From assembly GCA_025201345.1 (NCBI GenBank), contig JAIXMG010000007.1, forward strand, positions 558,001 to 622,000: a stretch of 64,000 bases of DNA. Direction: 5' to 3'. The notes under the pieces were generated by a model. It saw nothing but the letters and a program-made list of their open reading frames with translations. It was not told the origin of the DNA and searched no databases. Numbering within the stretch: position 1 is the stretch's first letter; every line of letters starts with the position of its first letter. The DNA is from Thamnidium elegans. Lineage: Eukaryota > Mucoromycota > Mucoromycetes > Mucorales > Mucoraceae. This document shows positions 12,079 to 23,886 of the stretch, one piece after another. A program made the position numbers and the translations under genes.

Positions 12079-13368
12079 CTATATGGAAGTTAATAAACCA
12101 GTATTTTCATCTGGTTGATTCTCACGTTTACACATTAATTTCATACGAGTCCACCATCTAGATTTCTGAAGACAGACACCATCTTCGTCCAGCGAAGAAG
12201 CCGCCTTTAAAAAAGGTTGTGAACAATTGGAACCTATGGATCTGATATCATCATTTTCAGGTAACGCAATAGCAGCAGCCGGTTGTAACGAGATAATCAA
12301 TACACCCCACACTAAAAGTCCAATACCAAATAAAACTGCTACCACTTGCCACCAAAACAATCTGTCCCATTGATTATAATACACTAATCCGTTGAATAAA
12401 CAAGATACGTTGAATGAACAAAAATTGAGTGGCACCAAGATGATTGTATCACAGAGTTGGACACCTCTATTCAAGTAATACAACTTTATGCAGTAAAGGG
12501 ATGAAATTAGTTTTAATAGTAAAAAAATAAAATAATTACTTACTTGTAATACAGCAGTAAAGACAAGAGCAAATACAATAGCCCAAGTCAATGGATAAAT
12601 AAATTGATTGTCATGTTGAAATACAGTTAATATTAATAACTCTAATCCACTTTTTGCAAATAACATGGCCTGACTACTAATATTGGCACCAAACACACCG
12701 TAACTTTAAAAGAAGGTTAATCTATATTATCCGTATACCTTTTTGCCCCATTAATAAAAAAATTACCTTATTCCGAGCCACATTTTTAAATCAGGGTGAG
12801 TCCAATGATTAGGACGTACCTTCATCAAGTACTCTACGAGATGAGTTGAAAATAATCCGATACAGGTAAACGTTTCAACCAGCGAAAAATAAATTATAAA
12901 TGAAGGTCGTTTATACAATGCAATTAAATCCTTGAGTGTATGATTCGGTTCTGGTACTGTACCAAATCCTGCTACCAATCCTGCTCCAATAACAATCATT
13001 GCAGTTCCTATTTTTTTTTTCTTTCTTAGTTAGTTTATACACAATAAGGAGTTTTTTTATTTACCAAATACAGTTCTTTTTGTAAATGGGTCACCTAAAA
13101 TCCATTTTGCAAAAATAGCGTTAAATACAAGACCAATAGCGCCTACAGGTGCCAAAATAACAATGGGTAAATAACCAATGGTACAGGTTGAGCCAATCAT
13201 GTTGGAAATGGTATAAATTAAAAAACCAGAAACCCACATTGGTCTTTTGTATAGAGGAATCGAGCTATCAACAAATAGATGAGATCTTCGTTGTATGGAA
13301 ATACCAAACGCTTGTGTCATACTTGCTATTAAAGCAATCAGTAAAGGGCTCCATATTTCTTTAGCCAT
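12079..13368 (-). CDS. NIPA-family magnesium transporter
   Basis: Four exons (13368-13065, 13007-12767, 12703-12544, 12483-12079) give about 369 residues with consistent phases. Multiple membrane segments form the NIPA (DUF803) fold, related to the drug/metabolite transporters. Diagnostic parts are the N-terminal helix with LIASMTQAFGI, GYLPIVILAPVGAIGLVFNA in helices 2-3, LGDPFTKR in the cytoplasmic loop, and YYLNRGVQLCDT before the last helices. NIPA proteins carry Mg2+ and sit in plasma or endosomal membranes. The C-terminal tail (12290-12079) is hydrophilic and variable. A (TA)n run sits directly upstream of the start. It is the most downstream member of a four-gene minus-strand row with short gaps. 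Confidence 0.88.
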
Positions 13369-13371
13369 TGG

Positions 13372-13393
13372 TATATATATATATATATATATA
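13372..13393. repeat. (TA)n microsatellite
   Basis: About eleven TA units lie immediately upstream of the NIPA start codon at 13368, so they are probably in its 5' UTR or core promoter. Confidence 0.8.
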
Positions 13394-13541
13394 AGAAAAA
13401 AAGAAAAAGAAAAAAAGGGTTACGCCCAACTTTTTTAAAAGGAAAATAAAAAGTGCGGATTTTATAATTATTTTTATAGCGGTAATGCCAATTACGAGTT
13501 TCCTTTATTGTAAAACAATAAACACAACATTAAAAAAAAAA

Positions 13542-13678
13542 TTATGCTTGATGCCAATAAGGCCTTGATTGTTGTGGATAATAATATGAAGGATATTGTT
13601 GAGGCTGTTGTGGTTGTTGTTGGGGTTGAGGTGGTGGTTGTTGATAATACATGTCCATTTGTTTTTGTTGTAAATGAT

Positions 13679-13714
<36 letters not shown>

Positions 13715-15386
13715 CAAATGGCATCATATTATTAGGTTGTTGTTGGATCATATCGTTTTCAAATGGAGGATATTCATTAGCAGTAGTAGGTTTATAGACA
13801 GGATACATTGGTTTATTTACATATGGATATCCTAATACAGATGCTTGAGGTGGAGGAGGGGGTGGAGGTGGTTGATATTGTTGTTGATAATAGTATGGGT
13901 AATAGCCTGCTTCTTGTTGTTGTTGCTGTTGTTGTTGTGCAATATACTTTTCACGTGGAAATAAATGATTAGATGTCATGGAAGGTGATTGTCCGTACAC
14001 CGATGGATCATAATAACTCTAAATTAAATTAATTAGCCACTTATTATTATTTATATAAACACTTAATTTTTTTTATACCATTCTTTGTTCCATTGTGCTG
14101 TACATATTATATTCAGGTACAACGTGATTATAATTCATATATTCTTGAGGTTGAATAGGCGCTTTATGAGCAACTAAACCAGCTGGCTGAGATTGTTCAA
14201 TGACAGGTGTTTGGTTTATTGGTTCTTGCTTTTGTACTACAGGTGTTTTTATTTTTTCTGCTACTACAGGTGTCTTTACTACTTCAATAATAGGTGATTT
14301 AACTACCTCAACTTCTATTACGGGTGGTTCTATAGGCTTTTCCTCTCCATTAGATAAGTTTAAGCTACCAAATTGTACATTGACAGAAGAGATAGGAATC
14401 ATTTGATTGCTTGGTAAAACAACTGCTTCTACTTGATTTAATCTTCTTACTGTAGGCTTTCTTACTGTGTGTATTTGCTCCATTTTCTTTAACGGTTCTA
14501 CTACTTTGACTGGTTCTGCTACTAGTACTGATTCTGGTACATGCACTGGTTCTGCTACGGGTTCCTCTTCTTCACGTACGGGGTTTTCTGGCTGTACCTG
14601 TTCTACTACTTTGACAGATTCTGTTACTTTCTCTACTACTAACACTGCTTCTTCTTGTTGTACAGACTCAGGTACGGATTCCTCCGGTACGTGATCTTCT
14701 GTTTGTAATGTTGTTGGTTCCTGCGTAGTTTCTCCTGTGGGTTCGATTACAGATTTTTCGGTATTATTCTCAGCAGTATCTTCTGGCTTAGCTGGACCTC
14801 GAAGGATACTTGCCCATGAAGGCTGAGGTGGTTGTATGTCACGAGGCTTTTCTTGTTTTTGATGAGCCTTACGAGGTTTATTTTCTTTTTCTTTTTTAAG
14901 TGTATTAGCAAGTTGCGTTTAGAATATGCTAATTTCTATAAATATATTCTTACGAGTGTTTTTTCCTTTACCAAGCGCAGAAGAGTCTACGCACGCACAC
15001 AAAAAAAAAAAAAAAGGTTATATAAAAGAAAAAAAGTCGTACATTATTATTATTTTTTACCTTTAAACGGTTTCTTTACTTTAGGCTTCTTTGATTTAAC
15101 CTGTCCCCATTGATTGGCGTGACCTAACGAGAGTAAATATCTAAGTTTAATATGAATTTTTTTAAACTGTATAATATATAATACTAATGGACTCACCTTC
15201 TGATATTCTTATGATGGCCAGATCGAGTTCACCTTGACATTCATCCATAACAAATAATAAATCGTCTTGGCTCCAGTTTGGAAATAGTTCAGTTAAAGAA
15301 GGTAAACTCGATCTATAAAGTTGTCTCAGTGACTTTATATCGTTTTTATTATTATTCTTTCTTGGTGGTCCTGAATGAGGTGGCAT
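13542..15386 (-). CDS. DEF1: Def1/UBAP2-like CUE-domain protein
   Basis: The start at 15386 gives an N-terminal CUE ubiquitin-binding domain (residues about 15-60: SLTELFPNWSQDDLLFVMDE). A phase-1 intron (GTGAGT at 15196) joins to GHANQWGQV, a segment conserved after the CUE domain of yeast Def1. Then come a basic stretch, SWASIL (about 14810), a long Pro/Glu/Val-rich region, the motif VNVQFGSLNL (about 14370), and a Gln/Pro-rich tail with polyQ runs (about 13677-13712). Def1 promotes ubiquitin-dependent removal of stalled RNA polymerase II. The first exon is well defined; splicing at 15110-14880 is less certain, with one small exon at about 14993-14960. The stop TAA is at 13544-13542. Confidence 0.78.
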
Positions 15387-15500
15387 TTTTTTTTTTTTTG
15401 GTATGTGTAAGTGTGTAAAAAGGGAAATAAAAAAAGGGAGTTTTTTTTTATTTTTTTATACAGTGTAGCGCGTTTTCATCGGTAAATGAATATGTAATTT

Positions 15501-16603
15501 TTATTTTATTAGAGATAAAGGGGATGGTTTACGATTTAAACCACGTATAAAAGCATCTTTTCTTCTTGGTAAGAAACCTCTAGGCTTTAATGGACTTAAT
15601 AGTTTACGTGCTCTCATCATATTTAATTCAGCAGAGATCATTCTTAGATGATCAGGATTAGATCTTGTATCTCTTGTATATGTATTGGTATCTGGATTAA
15701 ATCTTGGTTGAGTAGTTGCTTCTGATCTTCTCTTTTGTGATATAGGTCTTCTTGGTGGTATAGGCATAGGAATAAATTTATTTAGTCTCTTTTTTGATTT
15801 AATAGTAGTAGTGGCAGTAGTAGTAGTAGTAGTAGTTGTAATAGTAGTGGGTACAATAATAGGTGTAGGTGGTGGTGGTGGTGATACATTTAAAGTTCTC
15901 TTTAATTTCGCAATAGTTTCTTTCCATAAATCATGATCAGTATTTATTTGAGGTGGAGAAGTAGATATTGAATAAGATACCGTGGTTGTAGATGATGTAG
16001 GTGATGATTTTGTGTTAAAGGATGATACTGAATGTCTACGTAATAAATCCTTTGTTACACTGCCTGCACTCTTCCAACTGGTGGAAAGTAGCGATTCATC
16101 TTCCTCTTCCTCTTCTTCATAGTCATCATCATCCACTGCTTGTAACATTCTTCTTTCTCCTTCTTCCTCTTCTATATTAAATCTCTCACTTAGTGAAGGT
16201 GGTGGCATATGTAATGGTAATACTTCTGTAAAAAAGTCTGCAGATAAAAAATTCCTTAATGGAGATTGTACCTATCATTTACTTAATTTTTTTTTTTGTT
16301 GTTGTTGTAAATATATATTGTATAACTTACGAGTTCTTCTTCATCAGGTAAAGATTCTTTACTATCGACAACAATCCAATCTTCAACATGAGACATGCGT
16401 CTCATTGGTTTTTGTGGTTCAGTTGTAGCTTGTTTACGACTTTTAGGTCTCTTTTTTTTACTTCGCTTATTTAATAAAGGTGGTATATCACCATATGGTT
16501 TTGTGGTTTGTTGAGCAGCCAACTGTTTAATGATTTCTCTATAAGATACTGTATTATCCATTTGACCTGGTATAGTAATAGGTTTAGAAGGTTGCTGTAA
16601 CAT
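15501..16603 (-). CDS. Uncharacterised low-complexity protein
   Basis: Two exons: 16603-16331 and 16271-15501 (donor GTAAGT, phase 0). The N-terminal part includes TVSYREIIKQL and a basic cluster KRSKKKRPKSRK, then the acidic segment DSKESLPDEEEL. The second exon has a strongly acidic stretch of Asp/Glu (about 16140-16080), Ser/Thr-rich and poly-Thr tracts (encoded by a GTA/GTT repeat at 15812-15845), a Pro run, and a basic C-terminus with several Arg-rich motifs. I recognise no domain. The alternating basic and acidic low-complexity make-up suggests a nuclear or RNA-associated protein, but that is a guess. It sits between the Def1-like and J-protein genes in the same orientation. Confidence 0.65.
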
Positions 16604-16736
16604 TTTTAATTTTATTTTTGTATGCAGTGTATAAAAAAAAAAAAAAAAAAAAAAAAGAAAAGATAAAAGAAAAAAAAAATAGAGGCTATAAATACAAGAG
16701 ACAAAGAAAAAAAAAGAAAAAAAAAAGCGTGACCTT

Positions 16737-17219
16737 TTACTTTTTTCGCCATTCACGAAAAGTCATACCAGCGGATTGCCACGGGGCAGTAGTAGTATCA
16801 TTATTATCCCTTTTTTGTTGTCGTTCTTCTTCTTCTTTAACAGTAAAATCAAACCTGGTTCTTTCATGTGGTAACAGTGCCTGAGGTGGAGCTTTACCAG
16901 AGGTAAGATAAAGTATCATAATAGCAGTTAATCCAAAACCCAAAAAGTAACTATTTCTAGTCCAAGTTCTTGTATTGATACTCGTCTTTTGTACTTGTTC
17001 CCAATTCACACCAGTTGTATTATTATTCTTTTTACTATTCGTTAATAATTCATAAGCAACCGTTATCTCTCTAAAATCAATCGTTTTATTTGTTGATACA
17101 TCTGGATGGTGCTTTTTACACAAATCTAGGTAACGTCGCCGGATTTCCTTTTGTGTGCTAAACCGATTTACTCCCAAAATATCAAAAGGTGATTTATTAT
17201 TGTTGTTGTTGTTATTCAT
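16737..17219 (-). CDS. Membrane-anchored J-domain protein
   Basis: A single exon of 160 residues from the ATG at 17219 (MNNNNNNN). A further in-frame ATG at 17252 would add a hydrophobic leader but lies in a homopolymer-rich leader. The J domain spans residues about 8-62, with the key HPD tripeptide (about 17112-17104) and helix II KEIRRRYLDLCKK. A single membrane segment follows (YFLGFGLTAIMILYL, about 16960-16910), then a charged tail. J proteins stimulate Hsp70 ATPase; the membrane anchor would recruit Hsp70 to an organelle surface, perhaps mitochondrial or ER, which cannot be settled here. Confidence 0.82.
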   Translation of the reverse strand: MNNNNNNNKSPFDILGVNRFSTQKEIRRRYLDLCKKHHPDVSTNKTIDFREITVAYELLTNSKKNNNTTGVNWEQVQKTSINTRTWTRNSYFLGFGLTAIMILYLTSGKAPPQALLPHERTRFDFTVKEEEERQQKRDNNDTTTAPWQSAGMTFREWRKK

Positions 17220-18035
17220 CCTTTTTACAAATAACAAAAAAAACGCCCCCATTCTTTTTTTTTCCCCCTTTGTAAAACGAAAGCAAATTTAAAAGTCACT
17301 ATTTTAAAACTCCTCTCTTTTTTTCTTTTTATTGTTGTTATGCAATGTCAGTGTCCCCTCTCTTTTTTATTGTTATTATTTAGCAGGTAAAAAATGTTAC
17401 GACTATCTAATATTTATTAAATAAAGAAAGTAATATAGTAATATATATCTTTTCTCAGTACTTTCTAAAAAAAAAAAACCTTGTAGTACGTGACAAATGG
17501 GATGAGTATTGCCTCTCTCTCTCTCACACTCAGTGTATCACTGGGTTTGCATCCCAAAGGAAAGAAATAGTGTACATTTGATTAAAGCTTGATGTAACAA
17601 TATATTTTACCAAAGAATGTAATATGATCCATGAAACAATATAAAAATCCCTATAATTTAGTCTCAAACATTATACAGTATGCTGACATGATTTTTTTTT
17701 GCAGGTACAAAACGGGTTTTTAAAATCCTTTTTTTCTTTATCGTGCAATGTCCTACCTAAGGCTTACCTCATAGTTGAAATTGGAACCATCTACCTGTTA
17801 CAAACTCCATTTCGTTTGTACCAGATATGGCAAAATTTGCCCTTCTCTCTTTTTTTTCTTTTTTTAATCATATGATGTTTGAACCTCCTCTCTAATAAAA
17901 TTCAGTTGCATACAGTACACAGGAGAGAAGTTCTAATACATATATATTATACCACGTAAAAAAAAAAAAAAAAAAAAAACCAAAACCAATCGTATTTCAC
18001 AGGTACAATCGGTCTTTAGCATATATCACCCCCCC

Positions 18036-18071
<36 letters not shown>

Positions 18072-18330
18072 AATTCATATTTCCCTGCACCTTAAAAAAG
18101 TCTACTGATACTTTTCCCCCCAAATTACCGATTCAGCGTTAGTTTATACTAAATTCATGCAGGCGGGACCAGTAGCGCTTGAAATATTATTTCTATGCGT
18201 CGATTCAACTAGTTTAAACTATAATATCCAAATGTATACAAGTATATTTAGTCAAGAACAAATTAATTGTTTATATATACAAAAAAAAAAAAAAAAGTTA
18301 TCAAAAAAAGATCGATCTGTTAGTTATCCA

Positions 18331-18361
<31 letters not shown>

Positions 18362-18986
18362 GTAAAAGCATAAGGTACCAACCTGATTCGGAAAGATTTT
18401 TCTGGTTTTACGGAAAAGATGATTGCTAATACTTCAATACCATTTATTGTTACTATGGGACTGGAATGTGAAGTATATACTCTACAATTGGTTGCCAATG
18501 GTTTACATGCCGTTGACATAGTTTCTGTAATTTATCTCCCATCTAACGGAAAGGAGCAACGGATTAAAAATGTTGTTAAAGGTATTTTTTTTAAAAATCA
18601 GACAGCTGTACGGCAATGTCAAGGATCTTAACGAGAAGTTGAAGGTTCGTACCTCCAAATCGAGGACTAGTGGCTCGATACATTGTTGCCAAGCCTTATT
18701 AGTCATATTCCTAAAACTAATTTAAAAATCGCAAGGAATATTCTTGGAAGGATGACCGCTATTCTATAGAGCCAAATACACAACCCCTTTTAAAATGAAA
18801 CTCTTGTAAAGAAACTAAAACTTGCCAGATAATACAGACAGACTTTTTATACCCTTAAAGTAAAATAATTTTTTTTTTGAAAAAGGTGTTCCATATAATA
18901 AATAGTTTTTTTTTATGCATTAATTGTTTAATATCGCAATAAATAAATGTACAAAATATATATATGTGTATAGTTTTTTTTTCTTT
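17220..18986. other. Intergenic, microsatellite-rich, no confirmed gene
   Basis: About 1.8 kb with poly(A) at 17957-17979, a C run followed by (CT)n at 18028-18069, and long poly(T) at 18332-18361. Both strands of 18380-18700 have moderately long open frames (plus strand: contains MGLECEVYTLQLVANG), but no family, splice pattern or start context supports either. Confidence 0.4.
18028..18069. repeat. Poly(C)/(CT)n microsatellite
   Basis: A run of C is followed by about 14 CT dinucleotides. It is a likely length-variable locus. Confidence 0.85.
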
Positions 18987-20995
18987 CTAAGCTAATTTTT
19001 CAGCCTCTGTCATACCAACAGAAATAGTAGATAGACCTTCTTCAGAATGATGATGATTATGCGGCACAGCCTTACTAGTTCTATAAGTTACTTTTAACAA
19101 GACAGGGGTCGAAATTAAAGTGATTGAAGTAATAGCTAATAAAAGATAATACACTTCTCTAGAGATAATAGATAATTGTTTTGCGCGAGAAGCAAGGATA
19201 AAAGCAAACTCTGATATTTGAGCCAACGCGATCGCCATATTTGAAGATTTTTGAATGTCAAATTTAAACAGATATAAAATGATGCAAGTAGCAATATACT
19301 TGAATCCGATCACAGCAGCCGCTAACGTAAATAATAACATGGCCTCTGAAGCCAAAAACGATGGGTAGATGTGAAGACCCATACAAGCAAAGAATAAACA
19401 GGCAAACAAGTCCTTTACAGGCTCAATCAGTTTTAAAGATGTCTCAAACATACCTTTACGCGATCGAATAATAACACCTGCTGCAAAGCAACCTATTTCC
19501 ATACCAAGACCCAAGTGTTCAGATATAATTAACATGGTCATACAGATGGCTACAGTGCCTAATAACATTAACTCGTGGTTTTTTCCAATGGTTTGAACAG
19601 GTGCAGAATGTTTAATTCTACGTGGTACCATAGGTATCAATCGTAAAATAACATAACATATTAATCCAAACACGATAAATGAAATACTGATTCGAATTAC
19701 AGCAACTAAGATTTGTACACCCGATTTTGAAAGAGCAGGTATAATAGCCAACATAAATCCAAGAATAACATCTTGCATCACCAGTAATCCATATAAATGA
19801 TCCAGTTGATCTGGACTGACACATTTTACTACAATTGCAGTGGAACTAAGACTGATACAAGCACCGACAAAGACAGCTTCTTTAAGATCGACACCCAGAA
19901 TAATACCCATCAAGATAAAAACCAAGACTGTAACAATTAAAATGGTCATGGCACCACCTACAGCCAACCTCCACATCTTTTTTAATTTCTCTAAAGAGAA
20001 TTCGAGACCTAAAACAAAGATTAACAAGACAACGCCTAATTGAGCTAACGTCTCTATTTGAATTAATTCTTGAATTAAGTTATATCCAGAGGGTCCGATC
20101 AAGATACCAGTCAAGATGTAACCAAAGAATGCAGGTAGCCCAATCCAAGTAAACATCCAGCCTAGTACAAAGGATGTCACAATAATCAAAATAAAATCAT
20201 GAATGAGTTGTGGGTCGTCAATAATAATGGTAGAATCTGAGGGTCGCATCATGATGTATTCGTTATTGTCATGATCTAGTAAAGTCACTCGATGCTCGTT
20301 TTGCTCTTGCTTTAAAACGGTTTCGATACGTGCATCGTCGTCTGAAAATACGATCATGTTTTGTTGCATGTCTCGTTCTAATTGATCGGCATTTTCACTT
20401 ACTTCTCGTAACATACCATTCATCACCTCTTTGATCGATTCGTCTGGTGTACCATCATTAGTATTATCTTCTGTAGTTGTTAAATTATGTGCGTGATGAG
20501 ACATATTACTTGTAGCTGATTTAAGTCTTTGGTGAGATAATTTGACAGCACTTTGAAAATCAAATGATAATTTCAAAGCAGGGCTACGGAAATCGTATCG
20601 TGAACTAGGTTGGTTTACTGTTTGATCGTATACTTGTAACATGCCAACAATAAACGATTGAAAAGCTTCGAAATCTTGTAATTGAACTCCTGCTAATGCG
20701 TATAATTCATCGTTACTTTCGCCATGCAAGGCTTTTATAGTGGTGTATAAACTTTCTTTTTTTAATTCGAGTTGGGATTGATAATCTTGTCCCTTTTTAA
20801 ACATGGTAGCTATATGTTCAGCACTACCAGGTAATAAGTTCTATTTATTTAGTTTTTTTTTTTTAGTTATAGATAGATAACGAGTTTTTGGTTGTGTTAC
20901 TTATTTACAGGTATAGAAGTTGGTTCAGAATGTATTGCAGGTAGTAGTAATAGTATGAGTAGACATAGTAGCGAAGGTATAAATAAAAGACGCAT
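18987..20995 (-). CDS. KEA/TMCO3-type cation/proton antiporter (CPA2 family)
   Basis: Two exons (20995-20909 and 20840-18987; donor GTAAAT, phase 0) give about 646 residues. Exon 1 encodes a signal peptide (MRLLFIPSLLCLLILLLL). A luminal or extracellular region of about 200 residues with predicted coiled-coil character follows, then a CPA2 sodium/hydrogen exchanger domain. Seen there are GLPAFFGYILTGILIGPSG, the LGLEFSLEKL loop, LSSTAIV in the unwound helix, GLLVMQDVILG, and GMEIGCFAAGVI. The order and the signal peptide match human TMCO3 and plant KEA proteins. It probably exchanges K+ or Na+ for H+ across an endomembrane. The C-terminal tail is short and His-rich. There is no regulatory KTN/TrkA-N domain. 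Confidence 0.88.
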
Positions 20996-21430
20996 GGAGT
21001 GAGAAAGAGAAAAAGAAGTAAAGAAAACTTTCGAAAATGGGGATTTTTTTTTTATATATATCTGCGACTCAAATAACTGTTCGTAGTACAACAGAGAAGA
21101 TGTTCGCATCTTCCAGTAAAAGAGCTTACCGCCCTTATCTCAAAAGAAAAAATTCAATAGATTCGAAAACCAAAATTATGCAGGTTTTGTATTTACTGCC
21201 CAAAAGGAACTTTTTTACATTCCCCAAGGTAAATAAAATACAAAAACGGGTTTACGTACGCACACAAAATAATGTGGTATTTTCTACCCGCATAGACTAT
21301 TGAATAAGCCTTTTTTTTTGTTTTAAAATAACAAATTGCAGATTTTTTTTTACAGATAATTTATTGCTTTTTAACCTTTTAACTCAAAAGAGAGTTAAAA
21401 AGAGAAAACCAAAAAAAAAAAGTTTTTTTT
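20996..21430. other. Intergenic between antiporter promoter and RPS15 3' end
   Basis: It holds the antiporter's promoter (purine-rich at 21000-21050) and the 3' flank of RPS15. Nothing else was recognised. Confidence 0.5.
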
Positions 21431-21938
21431 TTACTTGAGGGGAACGAACTTGGAAGAATGAGTGGCACCAATACCGGGACGACCATGCTTAACAGGCTTG
21501 TAAGAGATGGAGAATTCAGCGAGGTAGTGACCAGTCATCTCGGGCTTGATTTCAATTTGGTTGAAAACCTTACCGTTATAGACACCAATGACGGAACCGA
21601 TCATCTCAGGGACGATGATCATGTTACGGAGATGGGTCTTGACGCACTCAGGCTTCTCACCAGCGGCAGCAGCCTTCTTGGCAGCACGGAGCTTCTTAAT
21701 GAGACCCATAGGCTTACGCTTAAGACCACGTTGGAATCTTCTACGAGCACGACAGTGAACGAGCTCCATGAACTATAGTAATAATTTGTTTAGCTTTTTT
21801 TTTAATTTCAATAGGTAATGTTTTTTGTTGTTGTAAATTTACCTGTTCAGAAGACAAGTCCAAGAGTTGGTCAAGGTCAATACCACGATAGGTAAACTTA
21901 CGGAAAGTTCTCTTTCTGGGAGTAGTTTGCTCGTCAGC
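21431..21938 (-). CDS. RPS15: 40S ribosomal protein uS19 (S15)
   Basis: Exons 21938-21843 and 21772-21431 encode the complete body of eukaryotic uS19. They start at [15 protein letters not shown] and include the [17 protein letters not shown] and GHYLAEFSI segments and the universal C-terminus [14 protein letters not shown]. The protein contacts the ribosomal A site and the small-subunit head. Codon use is clearly richer in C-ending codons than in the neighbours, as expected for a highly expressed gene. The initiator Met is not on this exon: the acceptor AG at 21939-21940 precedes GCT, so an upstream exon ending in ATG is needed. The only ATG followed by GT that I see is 22279-22277 (GTACAG donor, weak), giving an intron of 338 bp. 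Confidence 0.93.
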
Positions 21939-22279
21939 CTAAGTAAGTAATAACGTTTAATGACATTGTTTAATTTTAAAAAAAAAGTAAAAAGAGAATA
22001 GAGCAGCAGCAAAAGAGAGTAAAACTGAAGGTTGTAGGGGGTTATATTGCATCAATTCACATAGTAGTCGACACTGAGTATAATACAAATTGCTTTTTCG
22101 AGTTTCGATAAATGATAGAGAAAAAAAATATTTTTTTTTTGTCATGAAAAAGATTCATCCATCTATTGTGTATGATGATTTATCTGTGATGATGTTGTTG
22201 TTGTTCCATCCAGTTTATTCTCTTTACTTTGTACCTTTTTCTCTTTTTAAAAAATGTATAGTTTGATATACTGTACCAT

Positions 22280-22434
22280 GTTGAAGAAAAAAGGGAAGAT
22301 TGTTACATTACCCGTTTCTTCACTCCATATAACTTCTTTTTTTTTCGCGCCCACTGTACGCCAATATTGAACGTATAATAAAATAAATTACTCTTTTCTT
22401 TATTCCGGACCGGACAACACTATTATCGCGAAAG

Positions 22435-22467
<33 letters not shown>

Positions 22468-22535
22468 CAGTGAGGCAAGATTTTTTTATATTTTTCTCGC
22501 TTCTTCTTTTTTTTTTTTAAAAACGATTATACACT
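22280..22535. promoter_or_regulatory. Probable bidirectional promoter, RPS15 / eIF3i
   Basis: The interval between the candidate RPS15 start exon (minus) and the eIF3i ATG (plus). It contains CCAAT at 22361-22365 and a long poly(T) tract at 22441-22467. Two translation genes facing away from each other suggest co-regulation; this is inference. Confidence 0.45.
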
Positions 22536-23752
22536 ATGAGACCCATTTTACTTCAAGGTCATACCAGATCTTTAACTCAGATCAAATATAACAGAGAAGG
22601 CGATTTGCTTTTTTCTTGTTCCAAGGATAAAGTTGCTAATGTTTGGTACTCTCATAACGGTGAACGTCTCGGTACATATACAGGCCATCAAGGTGCTGTT
22701 TGGACTATTGATGTCAATGGTAATACAACACACGAAAATAAAAAGACATCTTGCTTTTTTTAAAATATTTAAATAAAGTAATTAAAGTGAGATGCATAAT
22801 TAAAATACACATGTAAAGAAACTTTATAACTGAATACTTTTTTTTTTTAAAAAAAAATAGCTTCTTCTACCTTGCTCGTTACTGGTTCCGCCGATAACTC
22901 TTGTAAACTTTGGGAAGTTCAAACCGGTCGTTGTTTAAAGACTTGGGAATTTAACACTGCTGTTAAGCGTGTTGAATTCAGTGAAGATAACTCTATGGTC
23001 TTATGTGTTACTGAAGAAAGAATGGGTTTCGCTGGTACTGTTACTGTCTACCCTGTCAACAACGATATTAATGGCAAGCGTAAGTTGTAATTTTTTTTTT
23101 AGTCGAAAAAAATTTTTTCGTAAAAAAAAAAGGTACTTACCTATATTTTTATTGTTTTGCGTGTGTAGAATCTGATACACCTATTGTTACTATTACTAAC
23201 AAGGGTGGTTCTAAGGCTGTTGTTGCTGGTTGGACTTCTTTAGATAAGTATATTATTACAGGTCACGAAGATGGTACTATCTGTCAGTGGGATTGGAAGA
23301 CAAATGAAAAGGTCAAGTCAATTGCACCTCATGAAGGTGTTTTATCTGATATGCAATTTAGTCCCGATCGTACATATTTCATTACTGCCTCCAAGGATAA
23401 GATTGCAAAGATCTTTGATTCCATGACTTTAGATATCAAGAAAACATATGTCTCTGATACACCTCTTAATTCTGCAGCTATTACTCCCAAGCATCAAGAA
23501 TTTGTTGTATTGGGTGGTGGTCAAGATGCTATGAATGTCACAACCACTTCTGCTAGACAAGGTAAATTCGAAAGTAGATTCTATCACAAGATTCTGGAGG
23601 AAGAAGTTGGTCGTGTTAGAGGCCATTTCGGTCCTATCAATACCATTGCTGTTCACCCTGACGGTACTAGTTATTCAAGTGGTGGTGAGGATGGTTACGT
23701 TCGTGTTCATCATTTCGATCCTGATTATTTCACCTTCAAGCTTGAAATCTAA
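22536..23752 (+). CDS. TIF34: Translation initiation factor 3 subunit I
   Basis: Three exons (22536-22719, 22861-23079, 23169-23752) give 328 residues, the usual length for eIF3i. The protein is a seven-blade WD40 propeller. It starts with [19 protein letters not shown], a diagnostic eIF3i N-terminus, and includes [14 protein letters not shown], the [11 protein letters not shown] repeat, and the conserved end [19 protein letters not shown]. It is part of the eIF3 complex that binds the 40S subunit and the eIF3b/eIF3g subunits. The 5' flank carries a long poly(T) tract. Confidence 0.95.
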
Positions 23753-23886
23753 AAAGAAAAAGCAGAGAAGAAAGACAAAAAAAAAAAGACCTTCGACATA
23801 TTCTGATCAGTAAAAAAAGGGATAAAATTTCACTATACATATAAAAATAATAAAGATAGTAAAAAAAAAATGTTTTTTTTTTATTA

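Noticed and set aside
16618..16884. Plus-strand ORF rich in Lys
   Set aside because: It is homopolymer-driven and antisense to the J-protein and its neighbour.
18157..18706. A gene on either strand of 18.2-18.7 kb
   Set aside because: The frames are short, interrupted by homopolymers, without recognisable motifs or splice junctions.
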